Source of the DNA: Chlamydomonas sphaeroides | Taxonomy: Eukaryota > Chlorophyta > Chlorophyceae > Chlamydomonadales > Chlamydomonadaceae | DNA: 10,054 bases | Assembly: GCA_001662425.1 (NCBI GenBank) | Contig: BDDC01001326.1 | Span: 1-10,054 of the forward strand | Reading direction: 5' to 3' | Part shown: positions 1 through 7,976 of the stretch, piece by piece | How the letters are laid out: each line of letters opens with the position of its first letter | How positions within the stretch are numbered: the first letter of the stretch is position 1 | Position numbers and translations under genes: made by a program | The notes under the pieces: generated by a model | Seen by the model: only the letters and a program-made list of their open reading frames with translations | The model's database searches: none | Told to the model about the DNA's origin: nothing

Positions 1-1
1 C

Positions 2-196
2 CGCCCGCTCGCCGACGCGGCCAAGAAGGGGTGGTCCGGCGGCACGGCATCCCACCCACGCGGCGGCATGCCGCTACAGCTTGCGGATATCGCCACGCCG
101 CTCAGGCGGCGCCTAGTCCTATCGGTTTCTGATGCGCAGTTAGGGGGGCGTAAGCTATCTAGCAACGTAGCTGACTTGCGCTGCAGTAAAATGTGA
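2..196 (+). other. Possible 3' end of a gene cut by the left edge (open frame of 64 codons)
   Basis: The frame starting at base 2 is open from the left edge to a TGA at 194-196. The peptide is mixed in composition, with a stretch around residues 22-40 (GMPLQLADIATPLRRRL) that looks more protein-like than the surrounding frames. I recognise no family. No TGTAA motif follows closely. It could be the last exon of a gene outside the window or a chance open frame in GC-rich DNA; chance is at least as likely. Confidence 0.2.
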
Positions 197-227
197 AGGG
201 TGCAAAATCGGGCGGGCAATAGAAAGT

Positions 228-1140
228 GTGGTATTGTGGATCACCCTGGAACCAGCATTGCACGCTGTGCAAAGGCCGCGCCCGCCGGCCACAAAACCTC
301 AGACACCATACTGGTACTACCGATGCTGCTAGCACGTTCGTGTAGCAAACTACGCGTCACATGCGGCGCGACATGCGCGTCATCGCGCGCGGCATGTTCC
401 ATGCACACTTGTCAGCAGTCGCTAATAGCGGAACCTTGCAGTAGTCATTGCAATACATGATGCAAATGCAATGAATAAGCAAAAAATGTCGCGAATAAGC
501 GCACACCACCACCGCCACGATACAACGCCCTGCCCCCGGTTACCCCTCCCTGCGGCCACCCCGGCCACCGTGACCCCGGCCACCCCGGCGATCAGCCCGC
601 CACTGCGTTCTCGTCTCCGCTGCTGTCCTCCTTCAGCGAGCGGTCGAGTAGTCATCGTCCCTCACAAGCCTAACAGCCTCCTGCATCTGTGCTTCCAATG
701 CCGCCAAGCCGAGCCCGTGTCGGTCGGCAGGCCGTCACATGACTCCTATGTATTGCTTGTGGCTATAGATGCACGCGGCTACCGGCTCTGGCACCGGTTA
801 CGGGTCTGCGGTTCGGTCGTGTCGGTCGCGACGATTTGGAAATAATTCAGCGCAAAATGTGCGTGCGCGCAGGAAGTCCTTACTCTTGTGGTTGTAACAT
901 CTTTTTGTAGCATGCAGAAGAGCTTTGTATGGCGCGCGCTGTGCTTAGAGCGCCTCTGTGCCGACGGGCACACATTTCGCACCCACACGCGTGTCGCAAA
1001 ACCCTGGACCACCAAAATTCAACCCCTCCCATATCTAACTCGGTAGGGTCCAAGCACACCCCTAGGGCATCTTAACTTTGGAAAGGCAGCTTCCCGAACG
1101 CAAAACCCAGTACACACAGCTGGGTGATCCACAATACCAC
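228..1140. mobile_element. Putative non-autonomous DNA element with 19-bp terminal inverted repeats
   Basis: GTGGTATTGTGGATCACCC at 228-246 is the exact reverse complement of 1122-1140. The 913-bp interval has no transposase-like frame, which would fit a MITE-like deletion derivative. Both ends carry a small palindrome just inside the repeat: CTGG-AA-CCAG after the left end, and CCCAG with CTGGG (about 1106-1123) before the right end. The dinucleotide GT flanks the outer edge on both sides (226-227 and 1141-1142), which could be a two-base target duplication, but two bases can match by chance. The terminal match is seen directly; that it is a mobile element is inference. Copies elsewhere in the genome would be needed to prove it. 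Confidence 0.5.
551..591. repeat. Short GGCCACC-type minisatellite
   Basis: Four close copies of a CGGCCACC-like unit occur here, the middle ones separated by GTGACC. The repeat lies inside the inverted-repeat-bounded element. It creates Pro/Ala/Thr-rich open frames that should not be taken as genes. Confidence 0.5.
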
Positions 1141-1157
1141 GTGATCCACAATACCAC
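1124..1157. repeat. Tandem duplication of the right terminal repeat (17 bp x 2)
   Basis: GTGATCCACAATACCAC occurs at 1124-1140 and again, unchanged and directly abutting, at 1141-1157. The unit equals 17 of the 19 bases of the terminal inverted repeat found at 228-246. The right end of the element is therefore doubled and the left end is single. This could come from slippage, from a nested insertion, or from array-like termini. Confidence 0.75.
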
Positions 1158-1849
1158 AGGCCCCCGCCTTCAGCGCCGTCCCTGCTTCGGCATGCACGTG
1201 CACCCTCTGTAATGCGACTTTCCCACCTGTAGTAATCTATCCCGCGCCAGTGGCAGTGTGTAGAGCGCCTGCGAGGGGAGCGCAGAAAGAACAGGCCGCA
1301 AGACGCGCCGGCGGGCGGCTGCCGTACGGCTGCCAGCGACTGGCTGAGGGGCAGGCGAGGGAAGGGGCTGGAAGGAGCGCGCGCGGCGTGGGGCTGTGGC
1401 TGATACGCAGGGTGAGGGGTAGAAGGAAAAGGGCTGGCTGACGCGCTGGCTAAAGTGGGGCTGGCTGGCGCACGCGCGGGTGGGGCTGTGGCTGCAGGGT
1501 GGGGCGGTCGTAAGGGAGGGTGCCAGGGACGAGTGCACGATGCGCGGTCCGAGCTGCTGACCCCGTAGGGTTGCCCACAGCTCGGAAGTGAAGGCCCGCG
1601 CACGGTGGGCACAAGGTCACGGCTGAGTACCGATCCTCGGGACAAGGTCACGGCCGGGCCCCGATGCTCCCTGGGTAAAAGCGGGAAGCAACCACCGTAG
1701 GGGCGTTACACGACCCCGCCCACCGCGCAGGCATTTGGGAAGGGGACAGACGGCCAACGCACCAAGGCCAGCGACCGCGCTACGGCAAAACCCAAGTAAT
1801 CCGCAACCACAACCCACTTAACTCACCCCCACGCACCTGCGCCGCGCAG
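1158..1849. other. No convincing gene; low-complexity G-rich and duplicated sequence
   Basis: The long minus-strand frames here give Pro/Ser/Arg/Ala-rich peptides without recognisable domains and look like compositional artefacts. The 15-mer GTGGGGCTGTGGCTG occurs at 1388-1402 and 1480-1494, both followed shortly by CAGGGTG. The last 40 bases resemble a 3' splice site: a CTTAAC branch-like sequence, a C-rich tract, and CAG-like bases ending at 1849. The following gene may therefore have an upstream exon or a 5'-UTR intron. Confidence 0.4.
1611..1675. repeat. Imperfect tandem duplication of about 31 bp
   Basis: ACAAGGTCACGGC begins two abutting units, at 1611 and 1642. The units continue with related sequence (CCGAT followed by CCTC or CTCC, then GGG). 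The second copy is slightly longer and has diverged. No function is evident. Confidence 0.5.
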
Positions 1850-1926
1850 CATTGCCGAACCCCCCGCCGCTATGGCCCCGGCCTGCCGCCTGCTGCCACA
1901 CTTGCATCCACCGAGCACGACACCGC

Positions 1927-2704
1927 ATGACCACGCACGCCACACACCCGGCCAACGTCCCCCCTCCTACCCCTGGGACCCTCGCAGCGCTGCTGTACGG
2001 CCTGACCAGCCGCAAGAACAAGGGCACCATGCCGCCGCGTGAGACAGCCACACACGCGCAGATCATGGGCCTCTGGATGGCCTGCTGCGAGAGCCTGCTG
2101 GCCAGCGACGCCATCACGGCCATCTACGACTTCGACCTCGACGCCGACGACGTCTCCCAGCTCACCTCGGCCGAGGTGAAGGCCCTGGTCGCCGAAATGG
2201 AGGCCGCGCGCCCCGCCGGTGAGCTGCTGCCCAACAAGCGCAGCGCCGACGATGCGGAGCTTGACGACGGTGACGAGCAGGCGGCCGGTGGCAGCGGGGG
2301 CACAGGGGCGTACGGCGTGTGACCTCACAAGCAAGCTGGTGTGCGGGCCGACGGGCAGGGTGTACGTGGGGCAGACCAGCGACCTGCGCCGGCGCTGGGC
2401 GGCACACCGCAGCTCGCCGCCGCCGCGCATGAGAGCAGACGCGGCGGCGCACGTGCCTTTTCACGTATGCTATCAGCTGACGCCCCTGATGGGCACGGAC
2501 GGGCCTGACGTGGCGGATGCCATGGAGGCGTACTGCATCCGGGAGCTGGGGGCTGCGGGGCCGGGGGGAGGGGGGTACAACAACCTGAAGGGGCCGCCGC
2601 GCACCGCGCCCCAATTCCACGCCATGATGAGGGCAAGAGGACGCGGAAGGGGCGGGCGGGGCGCCAGGGGGGGACAACGGGAGAGAAGGGGAGGCGGCGG
2701 GTAG
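1927..2704 (+). CDS. GIY-YIG nuclease-domain protein with RGG-like tail; frame broken at the GIY motif
   Basis: GIY-YIG proteins are metal-dependent nucleases found in homing endonucleases, repair enzymes and Penelope-like retroelements. The first part (1927-2319, about 131 codons, GC-ending codons) holds an unrecognised acidic-helical region and ends GAYGV at a TGA (2320-2322). The nuclease domain continues in the +1-shifted frame from 2321: DLTSKL, then the YIG-type GRVYVGQTSDLRRRW (2354-2398), AAH, the catalytic-type Glu in MEAYCIREL (Glu at 2525-2527), and GYNNLKG with the late conserved Asn. The tail (about 2635-2701) is Arg/Gly-rich. The break falls at the GIY strand, so one inserted or two lost bases, or a sequencing error, is the simplest cause. 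An alternative is a frame-preserving 130-nt intron, GAG|GTGAAG at 2176 to CACAG at 2305. It would delete well-formed coding sequence and the Gly-Val of GIY, so I rank it lower. ATG 1927 is the first ATG of the frame, which is open back to 1852; a splice-acceptor-like site ends at 1849. No reverse transcriptase follows. It could be a host gene, an element fragment or of viral origin. Confidence 0.7.
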
Positions 2705-3380
2705 GTCGACGACGCAGAGGCAGCGTGACACAAAGATACTGTGAGAGAGGGCGGATGCGGCGCCAGTGTGCTAGCCAAAGAGCGGGGCAGGGCCGGCCGG
2801 CCGCTGGCGCCAGGACAGGGGCGACGCCATTTGGGGAGCCCAGACCGGGGATGGCGGACGCTCGGGTGGGGTTACGTGCGGGTCGAGTGTGCGGGCCGGC
2901 AGGACTGGGTGTCACCACACGGCCTCCACATACGTTCCCGCTCGCCACACACACGCGCAGTAAGATGCTCCACTAGCGCACTAGTTCCCTGCACTGGTGC
3001 ACCTGAACGCATCCCGGCTTGCTTCGCATGACCACCGCGTCGCCAACACCCAGGGCTTGCCACGCGGGACTTGTAAGTTGAGCTCACAATTAGGTCAACT
3101 CGTCTACATCGCTAGTGTCAAGCAGGTGGGAAGCCGGCCACCAGCATGGTCGGCGACCAGGGATAGCTTAGTACCGCCGTGCACAGGGAAGGGCCCTGCT
3201 GCCCTGACCGTGCATCCTTCGACCAGCTAGCGGCCACAGCAGCCCGGGGCGTTTTCGCCGCGTCCGACGGCCGTACCGTACAAGTTCAACAAGCAACGGC
3301 AGCACTGCGTCTTTGACCAGCAACTCGTTTGACACAACTCTCACGAGGCAAGGCAAGGGCCAGTTGTGCCGAAGGCATAT
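2705..3380. other. Intergenic or 3'-UTR sequence, no gene seen
   Basis: Frames on both strands here are short, Arg/Pro/Ala-rich, overlap one another and match no family I know. The first part is probably the 3' UTR of the nuclease-domain gene up to the TGTAA at 3072. Beyond that, nothing recognisable is present. Confidence 0.4.
3072..3076 (+). terminator. TGTAA poly(A)-signal-like motif downstream of the GIY-YIG gene
   Basis: TGTAA is the usual poly(A) signal in chlamydomonadalean nuclear genes. I found this as the first + strand copy after the stop at 2704, about 370 bases downstream, a reasonable 3'-UTR length. A five-base motif alone is weak evidence. Confidence 0.3.
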
Positions 3381-3803
3381 ATGCAAAGTACCCGCAGGCA
3401 CCAGAGGAAGTCAAGTGCGCCTGTGCCTGCCTGTGTTACAGCCGCCGAGTTCCGGCAGGGATCGTCACTGGGTTATGTTTGTGACGACTTCGTTGGGCTG
3501 TATGGCGGTATTGGGCGTTGGCGTTGGCGCTTGGTACGGAAGGGTGCCGAAGGCATGCGGCTCCCCCTGACCCGAAAAGCGACTTGCACGGCTCCCGTGG
3601 CTAGTCATTGCGTCAGGATTGCCATCATCCGGAACTTCGAGGCAAGAGAGCTTCGCCAGGACGGCGACGGGCGCTGCCTCGTCGCCGCGGCGCAGTTGCA
3701 ACTTGACGAGCTGTGTGATGGGCTGACAGACGTGTAATTCTCCACGCAAGGGTATGCAGCGGAAGTACTCATTCCAAGCCCGTATGCTGACTTGCGGGGG
3801 CAC
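3381..3803. other. Region open on both strands; coding strand unresolved
   Basis: Two readings compete. On + (ATG 3381 to TAA 3735-3737) the C-terminal part reads NFEARELRQDGDGRCLVAAA. Its DGDGRCL resembles the catalytic-Cys motif of OTU-type proteases (D-G-x-C-L), but the usual aromatic after CL is missing and no His part is present. The + frame ends in a TGTAA overlapping the stop (3733-3737), and another lies at 3838-3842. On - (3803 down to 3465) the frame gives ITQLVKLQLRRGDEAAPVAV and EVPDDGNPDAMTS, which also look protein-like, with a good splice-acceptor-like sequence (CGTCTGTCAG) just before PITQL. Both use many GC-ending codons. I cannot choose, and neither may be real. The 13-mer GTGCCGAAGGCAT occurs twice, near 3366 and 3544. 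Confidence 0.3.
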
Positions 3804-3996
3804 CGGGGCAATCCTCGGCTCAGTTTCAGCCCGGAACTGTAAAAGTGCAAACGCGGCAAATTTCGCATCTAGCGCACCGCAGCCTCAGCCTTCCGCAGAC
3901 AACGAGCTCGGAAACTATGGTGTGAACTTGCGGGACAAGGGTTCCCAGCGACGTGGTCCAAACCGATGGCCCTGCGACCTATCCACCCATCACCAG
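3754..3996 (+). other. Possible upstream coding exon of the cyclin gene
   Basis: An ATG at 3754 opens a frame running 81 codons to CAG|GTAAG, a textbook 5' splice site after base 3996. An acceptor (GGTACAG) ends at 4277, and joining 3996 to 4278 keeps the cyclin frame (phase 0 on both sides). This model would give the cyclin a longer N-terminus and would place ATG 4236 inside an intron. The peptide includes DNELGNYGVN, slightly reminiscent of a cyclin destruction box but without the essential Arg. Codon use here is less GC-biased than in the later exons, so this may be 5' UTR instead. Confidence 0.3.
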
Positions 3997-4235
3997 GTAA
4001 GAAGGCATTGTGCATGAAACATTTGATACTGCAAGCCGGTGCACGCAAGTTAGCATGGGTACGGCAACAGGGGTACGGTAGCCATCGTCTTCAAGAACCA
4101 GGTGCTCCGCATTACACAAACACTCGCGGCGTGTGCCTGTGGACAAAGGCACAAGTCCTATCATCAAACGCAGCGTCCTCAGCGCTCAGGCACGGGTTGT
4201 GGGCGGAAGCCGGCCGCGACCAAGTCGAGGCCTCC

Positions 4236-6404
4236 ATGGAGGCACACGGCACTCTCTTGGCAGCAGACTGGGTACAGGCGAGTCCGCGAGCTGGGGATTT
4301 GCAAGAGAAGCCGTCTCGGGCGATACCCCCGCCGAACTCAACGCAGGCCAGCACTGCGCCATCGTCGCCGAGCCTTTGCTCTGTGTCCGGCTCTACATTC
4401 TTCTTAAGCCGCTCGAACACCGCGACCGAGGAGCTTGTGTGTTCAGAGGACCTAGGCTTCGCTGACGACCTAGGTGATCACCTCAGCGCATGCGGTCTAC
4501 AGTCTGGGCCTGCTGAGGCTGAGGCAGCCGAAGTACTATTTCTAGGCGGGCTCGGACTCAGCATCAGCGGCTATGCGGCTGAGCAGCAGCTCCATGCCCT
4601 GAGGACTCAGCCGACGTGTCTCGCAGCTGCAGAGGTTTCTGCGAACATCAGGTAAGCTGCAGGCAGCCGTAAGGAGGGGGTTCGTTCGAGCATCCGAACC
4701 GGTTCCAACGCGGTGCGTAGCCGCCGTTTCAGTCAGGACGGATGTTTCCAAGCATAGCACGGTTCCCTCGTGTAGTTGGCGGCGCCGCTAACACCAACTT
4801 GCTGCGAACGGTGCGAATTGCGCCCAAACGAAGAGAGCTTACAGAAGAGCTTACGAGAAGATGCCATAACGATGGAAATCCCGCCACACCTACATTCCTG
4901 CACGCAGCGGTGTGCCCGTGAAATCATCAACTACCCTTTTTTCCCGCTCGCGACGATCCCACTTCCAGGGAGGACCTCGCCAAGCAGGGAGGCCAGGCAG
5001 ACGCCGGCGCTCCACCGTGGAGCTCTGCGCGCGAGGACTGCACGGAGGAGCGGCTCCTGCCCCCTCGCCACCGTGCACGCATGCTCGGTTGGATGCGCCA
5101 GTGCTGCCACTCCTTTGGATGGCACGTGTCCACGCTCTTCTCTGCAGCTGACCTGCTGGACCGCTTCGGGCGCGAATCCAAAGTGAGCACCGCACGGCGT
5201 GCCCACTGCGTGAGCTGCCCATGGGAAGCTGCCCGCGCTGCCATATTGCGGCACGGCGTCTGCACGCCGCCCCCTTCTGCCGTGGGAAGCGCGGTGCAGG
5301 ACGAACAGCTAGCTGGTCGCCCGCATCGTGAACGCCTCGCTCATTCCTGCCCGCCGCCATTTCGCCCGCGTCAGGTGCTCCCGCCCGACAACATGCTGCA
5401 GCTGCTGGCCATGGCGTGCATGTCCGTGGCCGTCAAGTACAACGAGGTAACCTTTGAGCTAACCATGGCGGCAGCCATTCCGGCCGCCCCGGCCTACACG
5501 TCCAGCCATCCCCGTCCAGCTGAAACCTCGCCCCTGCGCCAAATCCCCCGCTTCCACGCATGCAGGTGGGCCAGGTCACCCCCGCCGTGTGGCTCAACCT
5601 GGCGGTGGACGAGAACGGCACTCGCCTGTATGCGGTGCGTCCACACAGCCTCGGCAGGGCACGCGCAGCCACCTGCCACGCCGCCCTGCCCCGCTGCCCC
5701 CTGCCTGGTGTCATCCCCACCACACCTGTCTGCCTGCCCCCCAACCTCTCTCACAGTCCGTGGACCTGCAGCGCATGGAGTGGCTGCTGCTGCAGACGGT
5801 GCAGTGGCGCCTGCACGCGCCCAACACCTTCACCTTCCTCAGCCACTTCTGCAGCTGCCTGCCGCACGCCACGCCGGCGGGCGACACAGACGCGGCGGGG
5901 GTGCGCATGCCCGGAGAGGCGCTGCCCGCGGCGCCCGCGTCCAGCGCCTGGCTGCCCGTGACCGGCCGCGCCCTCCTCCTCGCGGTGGGTACCCCCGGCA
6001 GTAGCTGAGGTTGCGATGCTGGGCGAGGCAATCTCATCTTCCGGCACGCAACGTGCATGCCGGACGCAGCCCAGTGGCCCTGCTCCCGGTCACCCCGCGC
6101 TGACAGGCTCGTCTGCCTAACGTTCGTACCGCAGGAGGTGTCGCTCATGTACGACGCCTTTCTGTCGTACGACGCGAGCGACGTGGCGCTGGCCTGCGTG
6201 GCGCTAGCGGAGCAGGAGACGCGCGGCCGCGGCGCCGCCGGCACCGGCCCTGCCGCCGCCGGCCGTACCGCCGCGGCCGCCGCTGTCATCTCCGTGTCGG
6301 GCCTGAGCGTACAGGAGCTGGCGCCGCGCCTCGAGCCCTGCGTCGCGGCGCTGTGCTACTGCTACGGCCTACTCCTGCAGCCGGACGAGATGTTCAGCTA
6401 CTAG
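4236..6404 (+). CDS. D-type cyclin, six exons
   Basis: This encodes a nuclear CDK regulatory subunit. D-type cyclins drive G1/S entry by directing a CDK to retinoblastoma-type repressors. Exons: 4236-4651, 4969-5182, 5375-5446, 5566-5634, 5757-5984, 6135-6404. All five introns are GT-AG (317, 192, 119, 122 and 150 nt); the first is phase 2, the rest phase 0, giving about 422 residues. LVCSE (residues 67-71, bases 4434-4448) followed by acidic residues fits the L-x-C-x-E Rb-binding motif of D cyclins. The N-terminal cyclin fold shows HRARMLGWM (the MRAIL-W helix), LLDRF (201-205), DNMLQLLAMACMSVAVKYNE with the CDK-contacting Lys 231, and QRMEWLLL with its partner Glu 265, then WRLHAPNTFTFLSHF. 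The C-terminal fold (EVSLMYDAFLSYDASDVALA) carries a Gly/Ala-rich insert. ATG 4236 has a good context (CTCCATGG), but the N-terminus is uncertain: ATG 3966 lies in the same open frame, and an upstream exon at 3754-3996 is possible. The domain and exon chain are strong; the D class rests on the motif and general resemblance, and A/B-type is less likely. Confidence 0.85.
5564..5574 (+). promoter_or_regulatory. Tandem in-frame 3' splice sites in the cyclin gene
   Basis: Intron 3 of the cyclin can end at TGCAG (AG 5564-5565) or nine bases later at GCCAG (AG 5573-5574). Both are followed by GT, so both exons start with Val and keep the frame; the difference is Val-Gly-Gln. The site lies in the loop after the KYNE helix, between the Lys and Glu that face the CDK. 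The longer form resembles the plant D-cyclin EETQVP region, and the shorter resembles the KYEE-x-x-P spacing of A/B cyclins. Which is used cannot be read from the sequence. Confidence 0.5.
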
Positions 6405-7944
6405 GCCCTACGGCACCTGCCGTGCTGTCCCGGCATTCGTGATTGCGGCAGTCTCGTTTCGGCTTCGGTGCCCGGGCTGCGGCAAGGAGCTGGCTTCGCT
6501 CCGACGACGCACGGCAGAGAAGGGATGCATGTGTGTGGGCGTGCATAACTGTACATACCCCTCTGTCGTCAACCCCAACGGTCTTCTATCTCTATGTGCG
6601 CGGTAGGCCGGCGTGTGCGAGTGTGCGCACACAAGCCCCCGAGCCCGCTGCGGCGACAGCGGCCTTCGCGTCGGCCAGCGGCTGCTCGGCAGGCTCCCGG
6701 CTTGCGCGTGGTGTGCAGGGGGTGGCGAATGCAGGTCCCATGCGGCTGGGCTGCTCTGCGGCCCCGCTCGCCGCAATAGTGCATGGGCAGACGGCGCACG
6801 TGGGTTCGGGTCCGCTTGCCGCAGTGGCATCGCCTTGTGCTGCGCTGTGCTGTGCTGAGCGGGCGATGCAAGGCGCGCTGTGCTAGGGATGCGCCGCCAA
6901 GGCGACGGCAGCAGCCGTTGGGCCGCAGGGCCGCCCGCGCGCAGGGTCGGCAGCGCCGGCCCGCCCCTGTGTGTGTGTTGCTCATATCACTTAACAAACG
7001 CGGGAAGGGGATAACCAGATGCAGATGGTGGGGGGCTGACGGGGAGCGGGCTCGCGTCTGGCGATTCGGCGCGGTGCTGCGGACCTTGTTGGTCGCGGGC
7101 CGTTGTCTCGCATAGTGCTCGCTCCCCGGCCTGGACGGTGGCTGCAATAGGCAGGCAGAGTCGAGGACCTAGGCGAATGGGTGCAATACCTCAAACCGAA
7201 TGTGAAGGTTTACTCAGCAGGCTAGGCAAGGACGATAGCGGCCGCCGTATGCGCGCGCACGAGGGGTGTCGGGCCGTCATGGCTTCGCGGTCGCGCGGCC
7301 CCGGTCGCTCGCGCGGCGTGCCCTGCCCCCAGATATCTCAGATCACAGAAGCGGTGGCACGTATGGGCGCGGTAGGCGGAGCAGGCTAGGGTAGGCTAGG
7401 GCAGGGTGTGTCGTGTTGCGTCATGTATGTGCCATATGAGTTGTCCGCTGCAGAGCAGGGTCGCCGGCTCCGTCTCACAGCACGAGACGAGCGGCCCTGC
7501 AGCACGAGCGCTTGGGGCCGCGCGCCGCTGCCGCAGCGCAGCGGCCGCCAGCCCCGAGCCGCTTGCTGTTGTGTGCCCCGTTGCTGCTAGCTTCTGGCTT
7601 CTCTGTCGTGTTGGCAATTTCTCGTTGCTGCGTCAGTTGCGGGTTGCTGGCGGGTCTTTCTCTGCGCACGCTGTTTTGTTGCGCTGTGCGCCTGGCCCAG
7701 CGCCCCCTATACACACCGGACCTCGGACCTATACGCACTGACCTAATAACAAGTCAAGAGGGTTGACGGCACGAAGACGTGGTGGGTGGCCGGCTAGTGG
7801 CTAGGCTGCTTGTCAGAGGACCGGTTGTGCGCCGGCGATGTGTCACATCGGGGGACGAGCGCCGGGCGCAAGCCGTGCCGCCCAGCCCAGCCTTCTGGTG
7901 CAGGGGTGAGTTACACGTGACGGCGCTCACGCAGGCTTGTTGTG

Positions 7945-7976
7945 GAGAGCAGGCCGGCTGGAGAGCAGGCCGGCTG
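7945..7976. repeat. Perfect 16-bp tandem duplication
   Basis: GAGAGCAGGCCGGCTG occurs at 7945-7960 and again directly after at 7961-7976. It lies in gene-free DNA. Because it is exact it is probably a recent slippage event. Confidence 0.8.

Noticed and set aside
1019..1651. 210-codon minus-strand open frame
   Set aside because: It is Pro/Ser/Arg/Ala-rich, has no domain, and crosses the terminal repeat of the element and a duplicated G-rich tract. It looks like a compositional artefact.
1927..2704. GIY-YIG region as part of a complete Penelope-like retroelement
   Set aside because: No reverse-transcriptase motifs are seen on either side within the window. Only the nuclease domain is present, so a whole element cannot be claimed.
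2162..2954. Long minus-strand frames opposite the GIY-YIG gene
   Set aside because: They are Arg/Pro/Ala-rich shadows of a sense strand that carries conserved nuclease motifs.
4472..4483. 12-bp palindrome AGGTGATCACCT as a possible operator
   Set aside because: It lies within well-supported cyclin coding sequence right after the Rb-binding motif; nothing else suggests a binding site.
4679..4705. GGTTCG...CGAACC hairpin resembling a tRNA T-arm
   Set aside because: No acceptor, D or anticodon arms are found around it. It lies in intron 1 of the cyclin and includes a simple palindrome, GAACCGGTTC.
5711..6289. 192-codon minus-strand open frame opposite the cyclin
   Set aside because: It is the antisense of cyclin exons 5 and 6 and their introns, caused by GC-rich codons. 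The sense strand has a clear domain.
7381..7406. GGCTAGGG repeats resembling a telomere tract
   Set aside because: There are only about two 10-bp units, and they do not match the TTTTAGGG telomere repeat of Chlamydomonas-type algae.
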